64,000 bases of DNA from positions 282,161,999-282,225,998 of the forward strand of contig CM041776.1 of the NCBI GenBank assembly GCA_023374045.1, read 5' to 3'. Position numbers and translations under genes: made by a program. The notes beneath the pieces were generated by a model. That model did no database searches, was not told the DNA's origin, and worked only from the letters and a program-made list of their open reading frames with translations. The stretch comes from Limonium bicolor. Lineage: Eukaryota > Streptophyta > Magnoliopsida > Caryophyllales > Plumbaginaceae. Positions 7,306-20,290 of this stretch are shown one piece after another; the stretch's first letter is position 1, and each line of letters opens with the position of its first letter.

Positions 7306-10300
7306 GCTGTGCACTCGGAACGGGAGGTACACTGAGTGTCTGCAATGAGGCAGAAGCCGGCAAGAGCGGCACAATCCTCACCGGTACCTTTCCAGTGAAT
7401 GGCGTGGATGCATCGATCTTGTTCGACTCTGGAGCCTCACACACATTTATTTCGCTATCTTTTGCGAAGAGGCTGGGGTTAGATGGAGATGAGATGCCAG
7501 ACTTCTTGGTCACTCTCCCATCGAAAGAGCGGATCAGGTGTACCCGCTACCACCGAGATGCTGTTGTACAATCAGAGGTGAAGAGTTTCCGATCGACTTG
7601 ATAGAGTTCGACGGACTTGGATTTGATGTGATTGTCGGGATGAACTGGTTGGAGCGGTACAAGGGCAGAATCCTGTGTGCCGAGCATCGACTGCTTCTTC
7701 GGAGTCCATCTGGGGTTACCATATCATACCGCCAGAGGCCCAGGGAGCCTTCGACTCAGATCATCACCGCCATGGCCATGTATCGTGAGTTACGACGAGG
7801 GAGTGATGTATACCTCTGCTATGTCCAGGACATAGAGAGAGACCCTGAGTTTAGCCCAGATGTGCCGGTAGTGTCGGAGTTTCCTGATGTATTTCCTAAG
7901 GAACTGCCGGGCATGCCGCCAGCACGAGAGGTTGAGTTTGAGATCGACTTAGTTCCGGGCACTGGACCCATTGCGAAAGCACCTTATCGTATGGCTCCAG
8001 CAGAGATGACAGAGCTCAAGGAGCAGCTGAGAGACCTACTTGACAAGGGCTTTATCCGCCCTAGTGTTTCACCATGGGGAGCGCCGGTCCTCTTCGTGAA
8101 GAAGAAGGACGGTAGCCTCCGCCTGTGTATTGATTATCGGGAGCTGAATGCTGTTACGGTGAAGAACCGTTACCCTTTACCACGCATCGACGATCTATTT
8201 GATCAGCTGAGGGGAGCATCAGTATTCTCCAAGATAGACCTACGTTCCGGATACCATCAGATTGCCATCCGTGACAGTGATATCGAAAAGACAGCATTCA
8301 GAATTAGGTATGGGCATTATTCACAGTTATGCCGTTTGGCTTATCAAATGCACCAGCAAGTTCATGGACTTAATGAACCGTTTGTTCCAAGATCAGTTGG
8401 ACAAGTCAGTGGTAGTCTTCATCGATGATATTCTTGTGTATTCTAAATCAAGAGGTGAGCACGAAAGCCACCTGAGAAATGTGTTACAAACATTGAGGAG
8501 GAATCAGTTGTATGCAAAGTTTTCGAAATGTGAATTTTGGTTGAACCAAGTATCCTTCCTTGGACATGTGATTTCTGAGGCCGGGATCGCTGTTGATCCG
8601 GCAAAGATAGATGCAGTGCGCACCTGGCCTAGGCCGAAGACAGTTACCGATATCAGGAGCTTCCTCGGTCTGGCAGGTTATTATAGGAGGTTTGTGAAGG
8701 ACTTCTCCAGTGTCTCGAAGCCGATGACTTCCTTAATGAAGAAGGATGCACCATTCGAGTGGACAGTCGACTGTGAGAGTTCTTTCACGAGTCTCAAGGA
8801 TGCTCTGACATCTGCACCAGTCCTGACTATACCAGACGGTCCAGATGGTTTTGAGGTCTACTGCGACGCATCAGGCAGAGGTATGGGTTGTGTATTGATG
8901 CAGCACGGGAAGGTCGTAGCATACGCCTCCCGTCAGCTGAAGAAGCATGAGGAGAACTACCCTACCCACGACTTAGAATTGGGTGCCATTGTCTTCGCAT
9001 TGAAGATATGGCGACATTATTTGTATGGGGTAAGTGTGACATTTTTCTGACCACAAAAGCTTAAAGTACTTGTTCACTCAGAAAGAGTTGAACATGAGGC
9101 AAAGAAGGTGGGTTGAATTTCTGAATGACTACGATATTAATCTGCAATATAAAGAGGGTAAGGCAAATGTGGTAGCTGACGCATGAGTCGCCGAGCACAC
9201 TCTCTCCATTCGCTAGTCTCTCATACTGGCTTGGTTGAAGAGGTGCGGAGTGCTCAGATGACGGATCAGTATATGCTGGAGATCCGGCAGAAGCTTATTG
9301 ACGGCACATTCGAGGGTCAGAAGTACGACTTCAGACTCCACGATGATGACCTGATTAGGCTGAATGGCCGATTGTGTATACCTAGGAGTAGCGCTGAGTT
9401 GAAGGAGCGCATATTGAGTGAATCCCATTGTTCTACTACTTCGATTCACCCCGGAGCTTCAAAGATGTATAAGAGTATGAAAAGGTATTTTTGGTGGACT
9501 GGAATGAAAAAGATGTAAGTGATTATGTGTTGAGGTGTCTCACTTGCCAGAAGGTCAAGTTTGAGCACCGACGGCCTGGTGGTATGGTACAGCCAATGCC
9601 AGTGCCTGAGTGGAAGTTCCATGATATCTCCATGGACTTTGTAGTAGGGCTTCGCCTGCAAGGGGAGGTCTGAATATGATATGGGTTGTAGTTGACCGAC
9701 TGACCAAAGTGGCCCGTTCATTCCGATGAAGGACACTTGGAAAGTGGCAAGATTGGCAGAACTCTTTGATAAAGAAATTGTAAGACATCATGGTGTACCG
9801 AAAACGATTGTATCTGACAGAGATACCAGATTCTTATCCAGATATTGGAAGTCTACACGAGAGGCATTGGGTACTGAACTGAAATTGAGTACAGCGTTTC
9901 ACCCACAGACCGATGGTCAGAGTGAGCGCACCATCCAGACACTTGAGGATATGCTACGTGCTTGTGCACTTGACTTTCAGACCAGCTGGATTGATAAGTT
10001 ACATCTGATCGAGTTAGTTACAACAACAGTTACCACGCTTCGATCAAGATGTCTCCCTTCCAGGCCTTGTACGGTAGACTATGCCGCACGCCATTATGCT
10101 GGGATGAGTCAAGTGAGACGGTCATTATAGGACCAGAGTATCTTGAACAAGTCCAGGCAGAAGTTCGCCAGATCCGGGCTAACATGAAGGCAGCTCAGGA
10201 TAGACAGAAGTCGTACGCAGATGTGCGCAGACGTGACCTGGAGTTCGCCGTGGGCGATCAAGTATTTTTGAGAGTATCCCCCATGAAGGGAGTATTTCGT

Positions 10301-10669
10301 TTTGGCCAGAAGGGCAAGTTGAGCCCAAAATATGTGGGGCCTTATGTTGTGACGGAGCGGATCGGCCCGGTAGCCTATAGACTAGACCTACCCGCCGAGC
10401 TGGGCAAGGTACATGATGTATTTCATGTGTCCCAGTTGAAGAAGTATATGTCTCATCCGTCTCAGTGCTTCAGCCTGAAAGGCTAACCTTAGAGCCGACC
10501 TGCGATCAGTGGAGACTCCGGTACGGATTCTGGATACTAAGACTCGAGACACTCGCCATAAGTCTGTGAGACTGGTGAAAGTTCTTTGGTCTAACTAGGA
10601 CGTTGAGGAGGCCACTTGGGAGCTGGAAGATAAGATGAGGCGAAGTACCCGTCATTGTTTACTTCTTAG
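7306..10669 (+). CDS. pol: E1 Pol: protease, RT, RNase H, integrase, chromodomain
   Basis: Domains in order: aspartic protease ([10 protein letters not shown] near 7420-7450); RT (about 7920-8650, catalytic [10 protein letters not shown] near 8415); RNase H (about 8860-9180); integrase with the HHCC zinc motif (about 9425-9560) and a D,D,E core (MDF near 9635, SDRDTRF near 9815, [13 protein letters not shown] near 9910); then a chromodomain-like tail (about 10530-10665, VKVLW and EEATWELE). Breaks lie near 7565, 8312, 8350, 9035-9052, 9182, 9510, 9650, 9720, 10015, 10452, 10500 and 10640, plus one TAG at about 10594 in the chromodomain. Most look like loss of one base in a homopolymer, so sequencing or assembly error is a serious possibility. 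If real, this copy is not autonomous. The frame is entered from gag through putative intron 3. Confidence 0.9.
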
Positions 10670-10704
10670 TGCTGATGTGTATAGGTACGGGGCGTACCCC
10701 TTTT

Positions 10705-10717
10705 AAGGGGGGTAGAG
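10705..10717 (+). other. Internal second polypurine tract of E1
   Basis: CCTTTTAAGGGGGGTAGAG lies just after the pol stop and about 285 nt before the 3' LTR. It nearly copies the tract abutting the LTR. E2 has the same motif far from its 3' LTR (34754-34769). It could prime extra plus-strand DNA synthesis, as central polypurine tracts do in other retroelements; this is inference. Confidence 0.55.
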
Positions 10718-10977
10718 CCGTTTCGTTGTGTACGACGTGTATTTGAATACATCGTCTATGTTATGTTGTTATTTACAGACCGTTGTGTCTGAATGATGTG
10801 GATAATGTTGTATGGACCTTGCGTCCAATGTTATGTACCCGATGTTATGTTGTATGGACCTGGTGTCCAATGTATGTAAGTTGTTGTAATGATGTATGGA
10901 AGTATTGTTTATAAGTATTCCCGTGTTCTAATATTTAGGATATGTGGAAGTATGAACTTTGAGGGCAAAGTTCTTTT

Positions 10978-10989
10978 AAGGGGGGTAGA
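10978..10989 (+). other. E1 3' polypurine tract
   Basis: Purine-rich AAGGGGGTAGAT directly precedes the 3' LTR TGAAATACC. It is preceded by CTTTGAGGGCAAAGTTC, the usual end of chromovirus 3' regions. Confidence 0.85.
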
Positions 10990-11511
10990 TTGAAATACCC
11001 CAAACCTTAATATATTGTATAGACACTTAAATATGGTGTATTAAGACTAAAAAGAGTCTTAGAAACATTAGTAAACAAATTTAAACAAAGAAAACACAAA
11101 ATGTGCTTTAAAGTCAAGAAGAGCCAAAATGTGCTCTAAGCTTGGGATAAACTTGGTTAAGACCTAATGAACTTACCAAGACCTCATTTATACACTAATG
11201 AACATATTTAACCAATTACCAAAGAAAACCAAGCTTGAAAACAAGTTTAAACACAAAATGTGCTTTAAGGAGTCTTAAAGCACATTTTTGAAAAATTGTC
11301 TTGTAAATGAGTTTTGAGTGGCTAGATGTCCATCATTACTCTTAAATTATTGTGTACTATATAATATCACATTTGGATGTCTATATCAATGGGAAATCAA
11401 AAATTTCACTTCTATGTGCCTTTTTTCATGAATAGTGATTTTTATAAGCTATTTGTAACATATGTTTGTTAAGTAATTAAATTGACAAATAAAGACTATA
11501 TTACCCCTAAG

Positions 11512-11518
11512 TATAAAT
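11512..11518 (+). promoter_or_regulatory. Candidate TATA box in E1 LTR
   Basis: TATAAAT, followed about 130-200 nt later by a CT-rich (Y-patch-like) stretch. The 5' LTR copy near 1109 lacks one A. It is consistent with an RNA polymerase II promoter in U3, but the position is unproven. Confidence 0.35.
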
Positions 11519-13198
11519 GGGGGCCGGTTTTCTTAAGTGTGGTGACTCACCACTCTCTTATTAATGTATTAAGTAAGTTGATAAGTAAATAAACTACTTT
11601 TTACTTTTACTACAAATATCTTCAAAAAGTAATTCTATCTCATTCTCTCATTCCTTCCTTGTTCACACGGCTCCACACCTCTCTTCTTCCTTCTCTTCCA
11701 CGGTAATACCACACCACCTCCATTAAACCTCTTCTTTGATCTCTTGTAAAATCTAGCTCACTTGTTCAAATCAAAAACAAACACCACCAATCTCTTTCTC
11801 ATCAAGCTCTTCATTTCTATCTTCTTAAAATTCCAAGACCACCATTTCGGTGCCAAGGAGTTCCACCATTGAAGGAGCTTGAGCTTGTATTTTTACATAT
11901 TGTTACTCTCCTTTGCTTCTAGGTAAGGAATCTCAAATAAAAACTTCATTTCCTTCATGTTTTTGTGGTAACCGAAAATAATATTGAAGGAGCTCTTTGT
12001 GTGACTTTGTTCTAGCTTCATTCCAACTCTTCATGGACTAGGTGGAGTCCTCTCTTGTTAGATATTCAAACTCTCTTCAAAGAGCAAGGTAAAGCAACTA
12101 CATTAATGTTTTTGAAACAATGTAAAATTAGGGTTTACAATGAGATGAAGCTTATAGCTTGAATACTCATTATAATGTTTGTATATTGTTTAGAACTTGC
12201 CAAAGAATCAAATACCATTACCGGTTTTTAAAGGAAACAAGAAAGAAGTTGTTTGGAAAAGGGTAAATCTACTAACCTAATGTTGTTTAATGCCTTAGGA
12301 GAAATGAGCTTATAATGCTTGTTAAAATACCTAAAGAGCAAATGGTGAATGACTTAGTAAGTGTTCTCAAGAGCTTAGTAAAAGGCATATGTGTTGTTGA
12401 GTGTATTTGCAGGTCAAAGGCAAAAATATATTGTGGAAATTCAGTGTTTATGATTTATGCATCTTAAGGGCCTAAGAGCCATGTCATTTAAGGGCCTAAG
12501 TGCCATGCAATTTAAATTATGCACTATATTGTGATGTAGTGCTTTGTGAGTGGAGTTTGTGTATAATAGGTGCTTGATGGATTTTTAGTGTTCTTGGTTG
12601 TTTGTTGGTAAAAACAATGTGTTTTGGTTTAGTAATGTTCTAGGAGAACCTATGTCGAAATTTAGGTAATAAATGAGAAGTCTAAGAGTTAAAATGAGTT
12701 TGATAAGTTAAGAGGTGTTTAGATTGGTTAAGTGTTGTTCTTGTGTAAGAAACATGCATTAAGGTGATTTAAGATGTGAGAAGGACTTAGGCATGATCTT
12801 GAGGTTTTAGTATGTACCAAAGTCATTTTGGACTTAGGTAAAGACTTAGGCAAACTTTGGTAAATAAGGAGAAAGTGTAAACTTGGAAAAGAACTTCATG
12901 AATGACATAAGGAATTAGTTGTGGGAAATAATGCTTAAGAGATGATGTTAAGATGAGGAGAAAGCATTTTGGGATAGTAGTTATCATAGGTGAGAAACAC
13001 CATTTAGAAACCTAGTATAAAATGTTGTAAGTGTTAAGGAATTTTACAAAGAAATAAGTAAAGGCTTAAGGAATTAGAAAATGAGTTTCATGGATGTTGT
13101 ATGTGGATATAAGGGTACCAAATGTTGTTAGGAAGCATTAAGAGGCTTTAGGAAAAGTTTGGTGAAGATTTGACAAAGTTTGGGTAAGTTTAGAGGAC

Positions 13199-13654
13199 GT
13201 CCGACCCAGGGGTCCGACCCAGTTTTGGGTCGGACAGCCTCTGTTAGACGTTAGGAATGTGTTCTGTAATGGTCCGACCCAAAATGGTGGGTCGGACATG
13301 GGTCGGACGGTCATATTTCAAAGGAGGGAAAATGTTTCTGGAATGGTCCGACCCAGTCGAGTGAGTCGGACGTGGGTCGGACGGGCATGTTTATAAGGCG
13401 GTAAAATGTTCTGTAATGGTCCGACCCAGAAGGGTGGGTCGGACATGGGTCGGACGTGTATGTTCTGAGGTCGATGAAATTCTCTGTAATGGTCCGACCC
13501 AGTCGAGTGAGTCGGACGTAAGTCGGACATGTCTCTGGAATGGTCCGACCCAGAAGTTTGGGTCGGACATGGGTCGGACAAGGTGAGGTTCTTCAGACCC
13601 GAAAACCACTGGAAGGGTCCGACCCAGTTGTGGGTCGGACGGTGGGTCGGACAT
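13199..13654 (+). repeat. Tandem hairpin repeats in E1 3' LTR
   Basis: Same GGTCCGACCC/GGGTCGGAC units as in the 5' LTR, about 73-bp spacing, with a few point differences (for example GTAAGTCGGAC near 13517). Confidence 0.9.
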
Positions 13655-14997
13655 ACCAAAACTTGTAAAAAAAAAAAAAGAAAAGAATGTGACTTATGTA
13701 GTTAACCCTAGGGTGTATAATGAAGGTAACCTAGGGTAAGATAGACATTAAAACATGTCATACAAGCATGTTAAATACTTAGTAAGTTTGAAGTTAAATA
13801 AATAATTAACCGACGTTATTATCTATGTATAGGAGTGACCTACGGAGGAAACAAATCAAGGCAAGGACCAAGGTATGGTTTTCTTGCAGTCTGTTGTCTA
13901 CCGGTTTACACCGGCTTGTGTGTTGTATGTTTTTCTGTGTGTTTATGACGTTATAAGACTTAAACATGTAATGAGTTTACAGTTGTTCATATTATTGTGA
14001 TGTTATGTTGTGACTCATTTCCCTTGTGTGTGTTTAACATGACTTACCACCTATTGTGTGTTGGTTGTTAAGTTCCACTATGAACTTCTAACAAGTGTTA
14101 ACTGGGAAGTGAGGAATCCGGTTGCCCGGTCATGCATGTAAGTTAAGAGTAGATATCTGAATCAGATTCGACTCTTATGTTGTTAAGATTGTTCTCCTTA
14201 ATTTGGCGTTCGATCTCCCGCTAGCTTCTTCCAAAGCTTACCTATCCTGACTTATGATCGGTTTAGTGGGAACATGTGTTTGTGTGGTGTGTTCGGGTCA
14301 CTAAATCCGAACCATATGTGACTTAAGTTACTCGTTCGTCTAACAGAACGGTAATGAGTGTGTTTAACGAGCTTAACATGAGAGTGAATCACTCTCTAGG
14401 CTCTTGTGTATTTGACCCCTGTGGTTTGTTATTGTGGAACGAAGATGCACTGTGTATGTGTTGTGTGCTGTGCCCTATTGTTGCTATGCCACATGTTATG
14501 TTATGTTATGTATAAATGAATGCCATGTCATCATGACAATTAGTTGCGCGTATCCCGGTAGCCGATGGGCTGCGCGTTAGCCATACCAGCCAAGGGTTGC
14601 TGACCCCCTCGGGGGATCCATATTTCTTATACTGCAGGATGAGGATCGAAGAAGCGGAGTGGCTCTAGATCCTAGGAAGTGATTTACTTTTGTATACTTT
14701 TGGGATGATGGCCCGGGATGCGCCTGTGCTCCCGTGGCGTTATATATATTTGGTTGTTGCAGTTAACAGTGATGTGATACAGTGAAGAATATAAACACTC
14801 GGTATTGTATATGATGTATTTATGGTTTAGTTTTATGCTCGGGAGTCTGATCATCAGACCGGTACACTTGTATTTATTCTGCCTTGTCAACCACGTGGGT
14901 GGTTGACGGCGTTGTAGCACCGAAGCGTTAGTTACTGTTTAGTTATTCTTTCCGCTGCGATTTCATTTAGTGTTATGTGCGTAGCAGGGGTGTTACA

Positions 14998-16303
14998 CTC
15001 TCCCAAATTTTAATTGCCTCACATTCTCAAATCATCATTCAATACTCCGACTCACCTTAAACTCGAATCATCTCTTGAATTCCAATTTCTTCTAAACTTA
15101 TAAAGCCTCATAGGCCCGAGCTCCTCATAGACTCGAACATCATAATCTTTCCACCATTTTAAGATTCTAACATCTCACTGACCCAAGCGTCTCATAGACC
15201 ATGATATCACATTCCTCCCACTACATGAACATCCCAAATGTCTCATAGACCTGAGTGTCTCACAGACTAACCTCTCAAACATCTCAAAAACCTTTAAAAC
15301 CCTAAATTCTCTAAAAACCCAAAGACCCTGAACTACGTATGATCTGATGTCAACATGGAGTTGAGTACGTAGGCAACCCACACAGGGTGCCACATCAATC
15401 TAAATACCCTTTGCACATAGTCATCTCACCTCCAAACAACCCCATGCACTTCCAACCCTCGATTACCTCAAAAAAATCAATCATCCTAAAAGCCGCGAAC
15501 TACGTAAGGTCTGATCTCAACATGAAGTTGAGTACGTAGGCAAACCATCTAAGCTGCGCCCCCATTCCAATAAAAAAATCTTTCCCCACTCTAAGCCGCT
15601 CTTCATACCTCTCAAAATACTCAAAGCTTATTCGGCTCCCACAAACTTCAAACCATCAAACTCCAAGTCTCGACTATTCACTCAACCTCAGACTTTTCCT
15701 AAATCTTCATTTGAATTTACTAATTCCTCTTCTTCGCACTAGCTTGGCAGAAAGGCTCATCTCATCCACTCTCTTTCTCTCTTCCTATCCTAATCCTATC
15801 CTTGTGGCCCTTTGAAATGAATCTCTCAAAAAAGATTTTGAAAGATGGCAATCCCGACAATGGACGATCTAGGTTTCCTCGGGCACCTATCCGAAGTTGT
15901 GGTTGTTGCCACTGCCAAGGGGTGTAACCCAGTGCGAACCCACATAGAATCTCTGAAATGACCAGATAAGTCCTATCCATAGGCAAAAATCTCTGAGTCA
16001 ATTAATGGTTCTTAGAACTCGATCTTCCTTCCTAGTTATCATAGGTCAAACTAGGTGGCGACTCTAATCAATTTCGCCCTTAGGGTATAAGTCCGCGTAG
16101 AGCCCATCGAGAGCGGGTGTAGTGCATACTTGCACCCCCTTTATGCTTTCTGGGAAAGACAGACGATTTAGTAGGTATTTGAGGGATGCGAGAATAACGG
16201 GTTTTTACCCTCCACAGAATGGCATATCTCTAGGATCTTAGCTTTTCAGTCAAACCATATTTAGATAGACCCCCCTCATACCAAAAGATCACCCTCCACA
16301 GAA
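14998..16303 (+). mobile_element. Tat/Ogre-like LTR, part right of E1
   Basis: Non-coding. It contains two copies of a motif running from GAACTACGTA to GAGTACGTAGGCA (15330-15376 and 15497-15543), a pattern I associate with Tat/Ogre-type element LTR and leader DNA. Near 16045 there is a GGTGGCGACTCTAA segment and a CCGCGTAGAGCCC segment. The exact LTR end is not determined; a CCCTCCACAGAATGGC phrase occurs at about 16207 and again at about 16291. Confidence 0.5.
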
Positions 16304-16320
16304 TGGCGACTCTGCTGGGG
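16304..16320 (+). other. Putative PBS of Tat/Ogre-like element (tRNA-Arg type)
   Basis: TGGCGACTCTGCTGGGG resembles the primer binding site of Ogre-type elements, described as complementary to an Arg-tRNA. Placement just after LTR-like DNA and upstream of a decayed gag fits. No tRNA alignment could be run. Confidence 0.45.
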
Positions 16321-18985
16321 AAAACTTGAGTAAGTTTTTCTCAAACTCAAGGAAGACGGAACTCTATTCAAATTTGTCGGGATTTCCCCACTTCTATCAA
16401 AACCTTCAAGAGATTCATTTCAAAGCCTCTACGATTATTCTACTCCACACTTTGAGTGTGTATCTAATAAGGACAGATAGGATTTGTTAGATCCTTAACA
16501 AACATTCAACAATTGGGTTAATAATTAGCTCATGATTAAAAGAGACACTTAGGACTGAACGAATCTAACTTTCCTTTAGGCTAATAAGCAACCAATTTGG
16601 AATCACTTTTCTCAAGATAAAACACTTAGTAAATAGGTCGGTGCTAACATCGTTTGCTTTATTTACTGCTTTCATATTTATGTTACGATTGGGGTGCATT
16701 GGGTGGGTAGCTTAGGACATGCATTCCTTCATGTCACCTGATTTACCCACGATGTCACAGGATCTCAACCGGTCCACGGTTGATTCCCTTTGAGCTAGGA
16801 TCACTTTCTAAGTGAACTAAACCACGAGGCGGCATGGTCTCCGACTAACGCCTTGAGCTCATAATCCAAAAATATCCTCCATTATCCGAGTCAAAAGCCA
16901 GCATTTAGAGTCAGCGTCCAGTAACCTGGTCCGGTGTCAAGGGTGGGTTTTATGGGAAGTCACCCCCTGGTATGACGACTGTCTGACCACCCCTTGTCTT
17001 ACCTTGAAGATTGCATGAGCTCAGTTCTCCATGATTCCTCTACACTACGGGTGTCTTTAAAGCCCAATGTCTCCCTACAAATTCATAGAGGATACCATAT
17101 TTACGGATACCCAGACATGACATAGCATAGTTAGTGAATAATTTGGACTTTAGACACACCTTATCGTGCAGATGAGGGGAGACCCGTTTCCATGCAGTAC
17201 TTCCCCGAGTTTCTTGAAAGTGAGCATGTTGTCGGATAATCACTGGCCGTGATGTATGTTTCTCTATCATCTCGGGTGTCCTGACCTTTCGAACTTAAGC
17301 ACTCGATGAGGGGCCTTCTTTATAACGTACCCCGCAAAGGCGTAGCAGACGGTTCCCCCCAGTGAGACGGAATCATAATTGACCTGGAAAGTGATTATCC
17401 CAACATTAACACTTACAGCTCCACATCAAACATAGCCACATTTACTTTATGCTATACATGTGTGCAAACCGGCTTTTCAAGCCAGTCAATTTTAAAACGT
17501 TCGGATTTCTCATTTGTATGTCTCTTAAAGCTTTCTTACAAGCTCGTTTAATTTTGAATCCCACCTAAAATTTACTCATAAACATTTGGGGTTTTAAAAC
17601 CTGTCACTTCATCTTTTAAAACTTTATTATTTCCAAAACATTTTTCAAAATAGATTTCGAAAAACCTACTTCCTTCAAACGAATTTCAAACAGCATTTTT
17701 CACCAACTTTATTTCAAAATATTTTGAAAACATTTTTCAAAGTTGATTTTCACAAACGTATTTCAAAATAAATGATTTAGTCCCCATGTTGTGACCCGTT
17801 ATTTTTGAAGTTCTCCTCACCTTCAAGAACAACGGTCATTACTGTGGAGCGTACTAGTCGTTTCGTGTTTTCACAAAAGTGATGGATTTTCACATAAGAT
17901 TTTGTGCTCGATCATTCACCTTTCCTTTCTTTAAAATATCCATCATTCTCTTCGACGGAGCAAGTGGAGCAGCATGAATATCAATTACACAGTTTGAACC
18001 AAAAGCTAGAGGCATGAAGACAGCAACACTTCTTTGAGTTCAAACAGTCGAAAGTCAGAAGAGCACCAACCCGTTTGGTCACAATGCTGCTTTGTTGCAA
18101 AATTTTAAAGATGGGCGAGAAGCCGGCCAAGAGCCCGAAGACGAGCGAGCATCCGGTCAAGAGTCCGAAGACGAGCGAGCAGCCTGAGCGTGAGCAGTCA
18201 GCCAGAAGCCCGAAGACGGAGCAGTAGAGTTTAAAAGAAGTTTAGCTCAAAATTCCCCCTTTTAATGACTTTTTAGAATTGATGATGTATTGATTTTCCC
18301 CTATGATTCTTTTCTCTCTTGTTCATTTCGGAATAGATTACATGTATAGGTTTATACATTTCCTTTGAATTTATTTAGATCAAACGTGTATAGGGTTCCC
18401 CACTCCCTATTTTATTTGTGAATGACCAAGCGTCAAAGTTCATATTGGGAAAATCCACCACTTCGTAAACACGCGTTTTCAAAAACTTTCTTTTGGCATG
18501 CACATTTTGCTCAAAGAAAAAAAAGACAATCTTTCACGTTTTATTTATCACTCTAAAAACTTTGCTTTATGGGGTGAAATTTACGGTATCTACCCCATCA
18601 AAAATGAGATAAAATGACACTTAACATACGCTCGCATCCATGCCATTCATACAACATGAATTTCACAACATTTTCAAAATAAATAAAAGTTGTCTTTTGC
18701 ACCAACAATCATTCACGCTCATCACACACAAATTTTGTTTAACGATGCATACTAACATTGCCTCTTCACTTTCATTTTCCTTGTGCATGCCGGTGTCCAT
18801 GGTAGTCAATAACCAAATAAAGAAGACTAGCACTTCCAGCAATGACACAAAAATGAAGCAAGGTCCTCAAAATGTTCAGGAGGTCAAAGGTCGATTTGTT
18901 CACAAAGAATTGACCCATGACCTTGCCGACGACTTGGAGAAAAACCTGAGGATAAAAAGGTGTCCAAAAAAGAATAATTAGGGGC
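16321..18985 (+). mobile_element. Non-coding leader of Tat/Ogre-like relic
   Basis: About 2.6 kb with no credible gene. It contains a short Glu/Ser/Pro-coding-like tandem repeat (18117-18226). The ORF at 18640-18981 has no recognisable domain; its tail might be the start of the old gag frame, but I cannot support that. Long leaders are typical of Ogre-type elements. Confidence 0.45.
18117..18226 (+). repeat. Short tandem repeat with CCGAAGACG core
   Basis: About three imperfect units of roughly 36 bp built on GAGCGAGCATCCGGTCAAGAG-like sequence, repeating AGCCCGAAGACGAGCGAGCA. Function unknown. Confidence 0.6.
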
Positions 18986-19029
18986 TATTCAATGTCGGAT
19001 AGCAGTTAGAAGGAGACTCCAACATACCC

Positions 19030-20290
19030 TGCATACGATGCCTATGAGTTTCAAGCAATGGACCCTCATGCTCTCTCTGTCCAAGTTCGAACAGCTCCTA
19101 GCATGCCTTATTCACCTATGTACAGTTCAACTCTGAGAACCCCAAATGCCACTAGAGGAAATTGGCAACCATAAATGGTCTGTGATAGGGGAAAGACCCA
19201 AGGCCCATCTTCCCCTATGATGCATTCCGGCTTAAACCTCCCCTTGCCCACACCCAGACATACCTTCCTCGGCAAGCGCATCCTCATTCATCAAAGCCTA
19301 GCCAACATTCTTACCCAGGAACAACCCTGTCCGCTCAATCTCTTAGTAATCACTACCCTGAGACAGCGTATACTTCAATCCAAAACCTTGATCTCAAAGT
19401 GAGTCCAATGAAAGAATTAGTACAAGAACTGAAGAAGGAATTAGAGCTTGCCCAACGTTTTAAGTCAGCAAGTTGGAAGCTAACTAACCCATATCCCGAT
19501 GTCCGTCTACAAAAAGGCATGAGTTTGCCTGAGATGGAAAAGTATGAGGGAATCAAGACCCGAGGCATCATGTCAACAAGTACGATAAACTTATGAACCT
19601 TCACGGGATTTCCGACGAGCTGAAAGCCGCATGCTTTAGATTCTATCTGCAAGGACCTACTTACTCCTGGATTATAAGCATGGATCTAAACGGAAAATCA
19701 AGCCAAGACCTGTACTTAGAGTTCCTCTCTCAATACGGCAACACTTTTAATCATGAAGTTACACGAAAAGATTTAGAGATCACACGTCAGAGTTCTGACG
19801 AACTTGTGAGGGAATTCAGGAAATGATGGAGGATGAAGGCCGGACAGATGAATAACCGGCCTAATGAGGAACAACAAGTGCAAATGGTAATTTTTGGGCT
19901 GAAAGATGTGTACCGACATCGGTTAAAATATCTAGGGATATGTGACTTTAGACGACTGATGGCGGTTGTGACTGCTTTTGAAGATGCTAAAACCAAAGAT
20001 CCAAAACCAACAATCATGCAAAGAGAATACCACCAACACGGACATGACTCTCAAATACAGCATTCGGGTCTAGGAATGTCACTTGGTGAAGCCTCGAGAA
20101 TTTTGACTGAGGGAGGTTACCTAGCACCTTACAACACGAGTTCGAGGGTGAAGAAGCTTGGGCCACATCCACAGGAATATTGTGACTAACATCAAATTCG
20201 TGGGCACACCACTGACGAGTGCACCACACTGAGAAACGTAATCCATGAGCTGATAGACAGGGGAGATGTCTCCCCTTTAAAGATAAGGCG
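19030..20290 (+). pseudogene. Decayed gag of Tat/Ogre-like element
   Basis: Reading several frames in turn gives a Pro/Gln/His-rich N-terminal part (to about 19390), then a Gag core (LQGPTYSWI near 19650; LDLYLEFLSQYGNTF-like near 19720-19755), a region with MVIFGLKD, and a C-terminal CCHC-like knuckle (YCD, HQIRGHTTDEC) followed by LRNVIHELIDRG near 20240. Breaks lie near 19575 (frameshift), 19826 (stop) and 20187 (stop within the knuckle). No protease or RT follows before E3. The knuckle and the LxxxIxxLI tail match Tat-lineage Gag. Confidence 0.7.

Larger units (their letters stand above)
594..14997 (+). mobile_element. E1: Tekay/Del-type Ty3/gypsy chromovirus carrying an AlkB gene
   Basis: A complete LTR retrotransposon of 14.4 kb. 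It has LTRs starting TGAAATACC and ending TGTTACA, a Met-initiator PBS, gag, protease, RT, RNase H, integrase and a chromodomain-like tail, a polypurine tract, and flanking 5-bp repeats CTCTC (589-593 and 14998-15002). RT and integrase motifs and the C-terminal chromodomain place it in the chromovirus Tekay/Del group. Its LTRs are near identical apart from small indels, suggesting a fairly recent insertion. Between gag and pol it carries a complete AlkB dioxygenase ORF, which is not a normal component of this lineage. Confidence 0.93.
10990..14997 (+). repeat. E1 3' LTR (4008 bp)
   Basis: Copy of the 5' LTR, ending TGTTACA before the CTCTC target duplication. Differences are mostly one- to three-base indels. 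It includes the repeat block 13199-13654, the tetraloop hairpin near 14604-14615 and the GTGG-loop hairpin 14886-14907. Confidence 0.95.

Noticed and set aside
15762..16001. 79-codon minus-strand ORF in the Tat/Ogre-like LTR
   Set aside because: Opposite to the element, no motif; expected by chance in this length.
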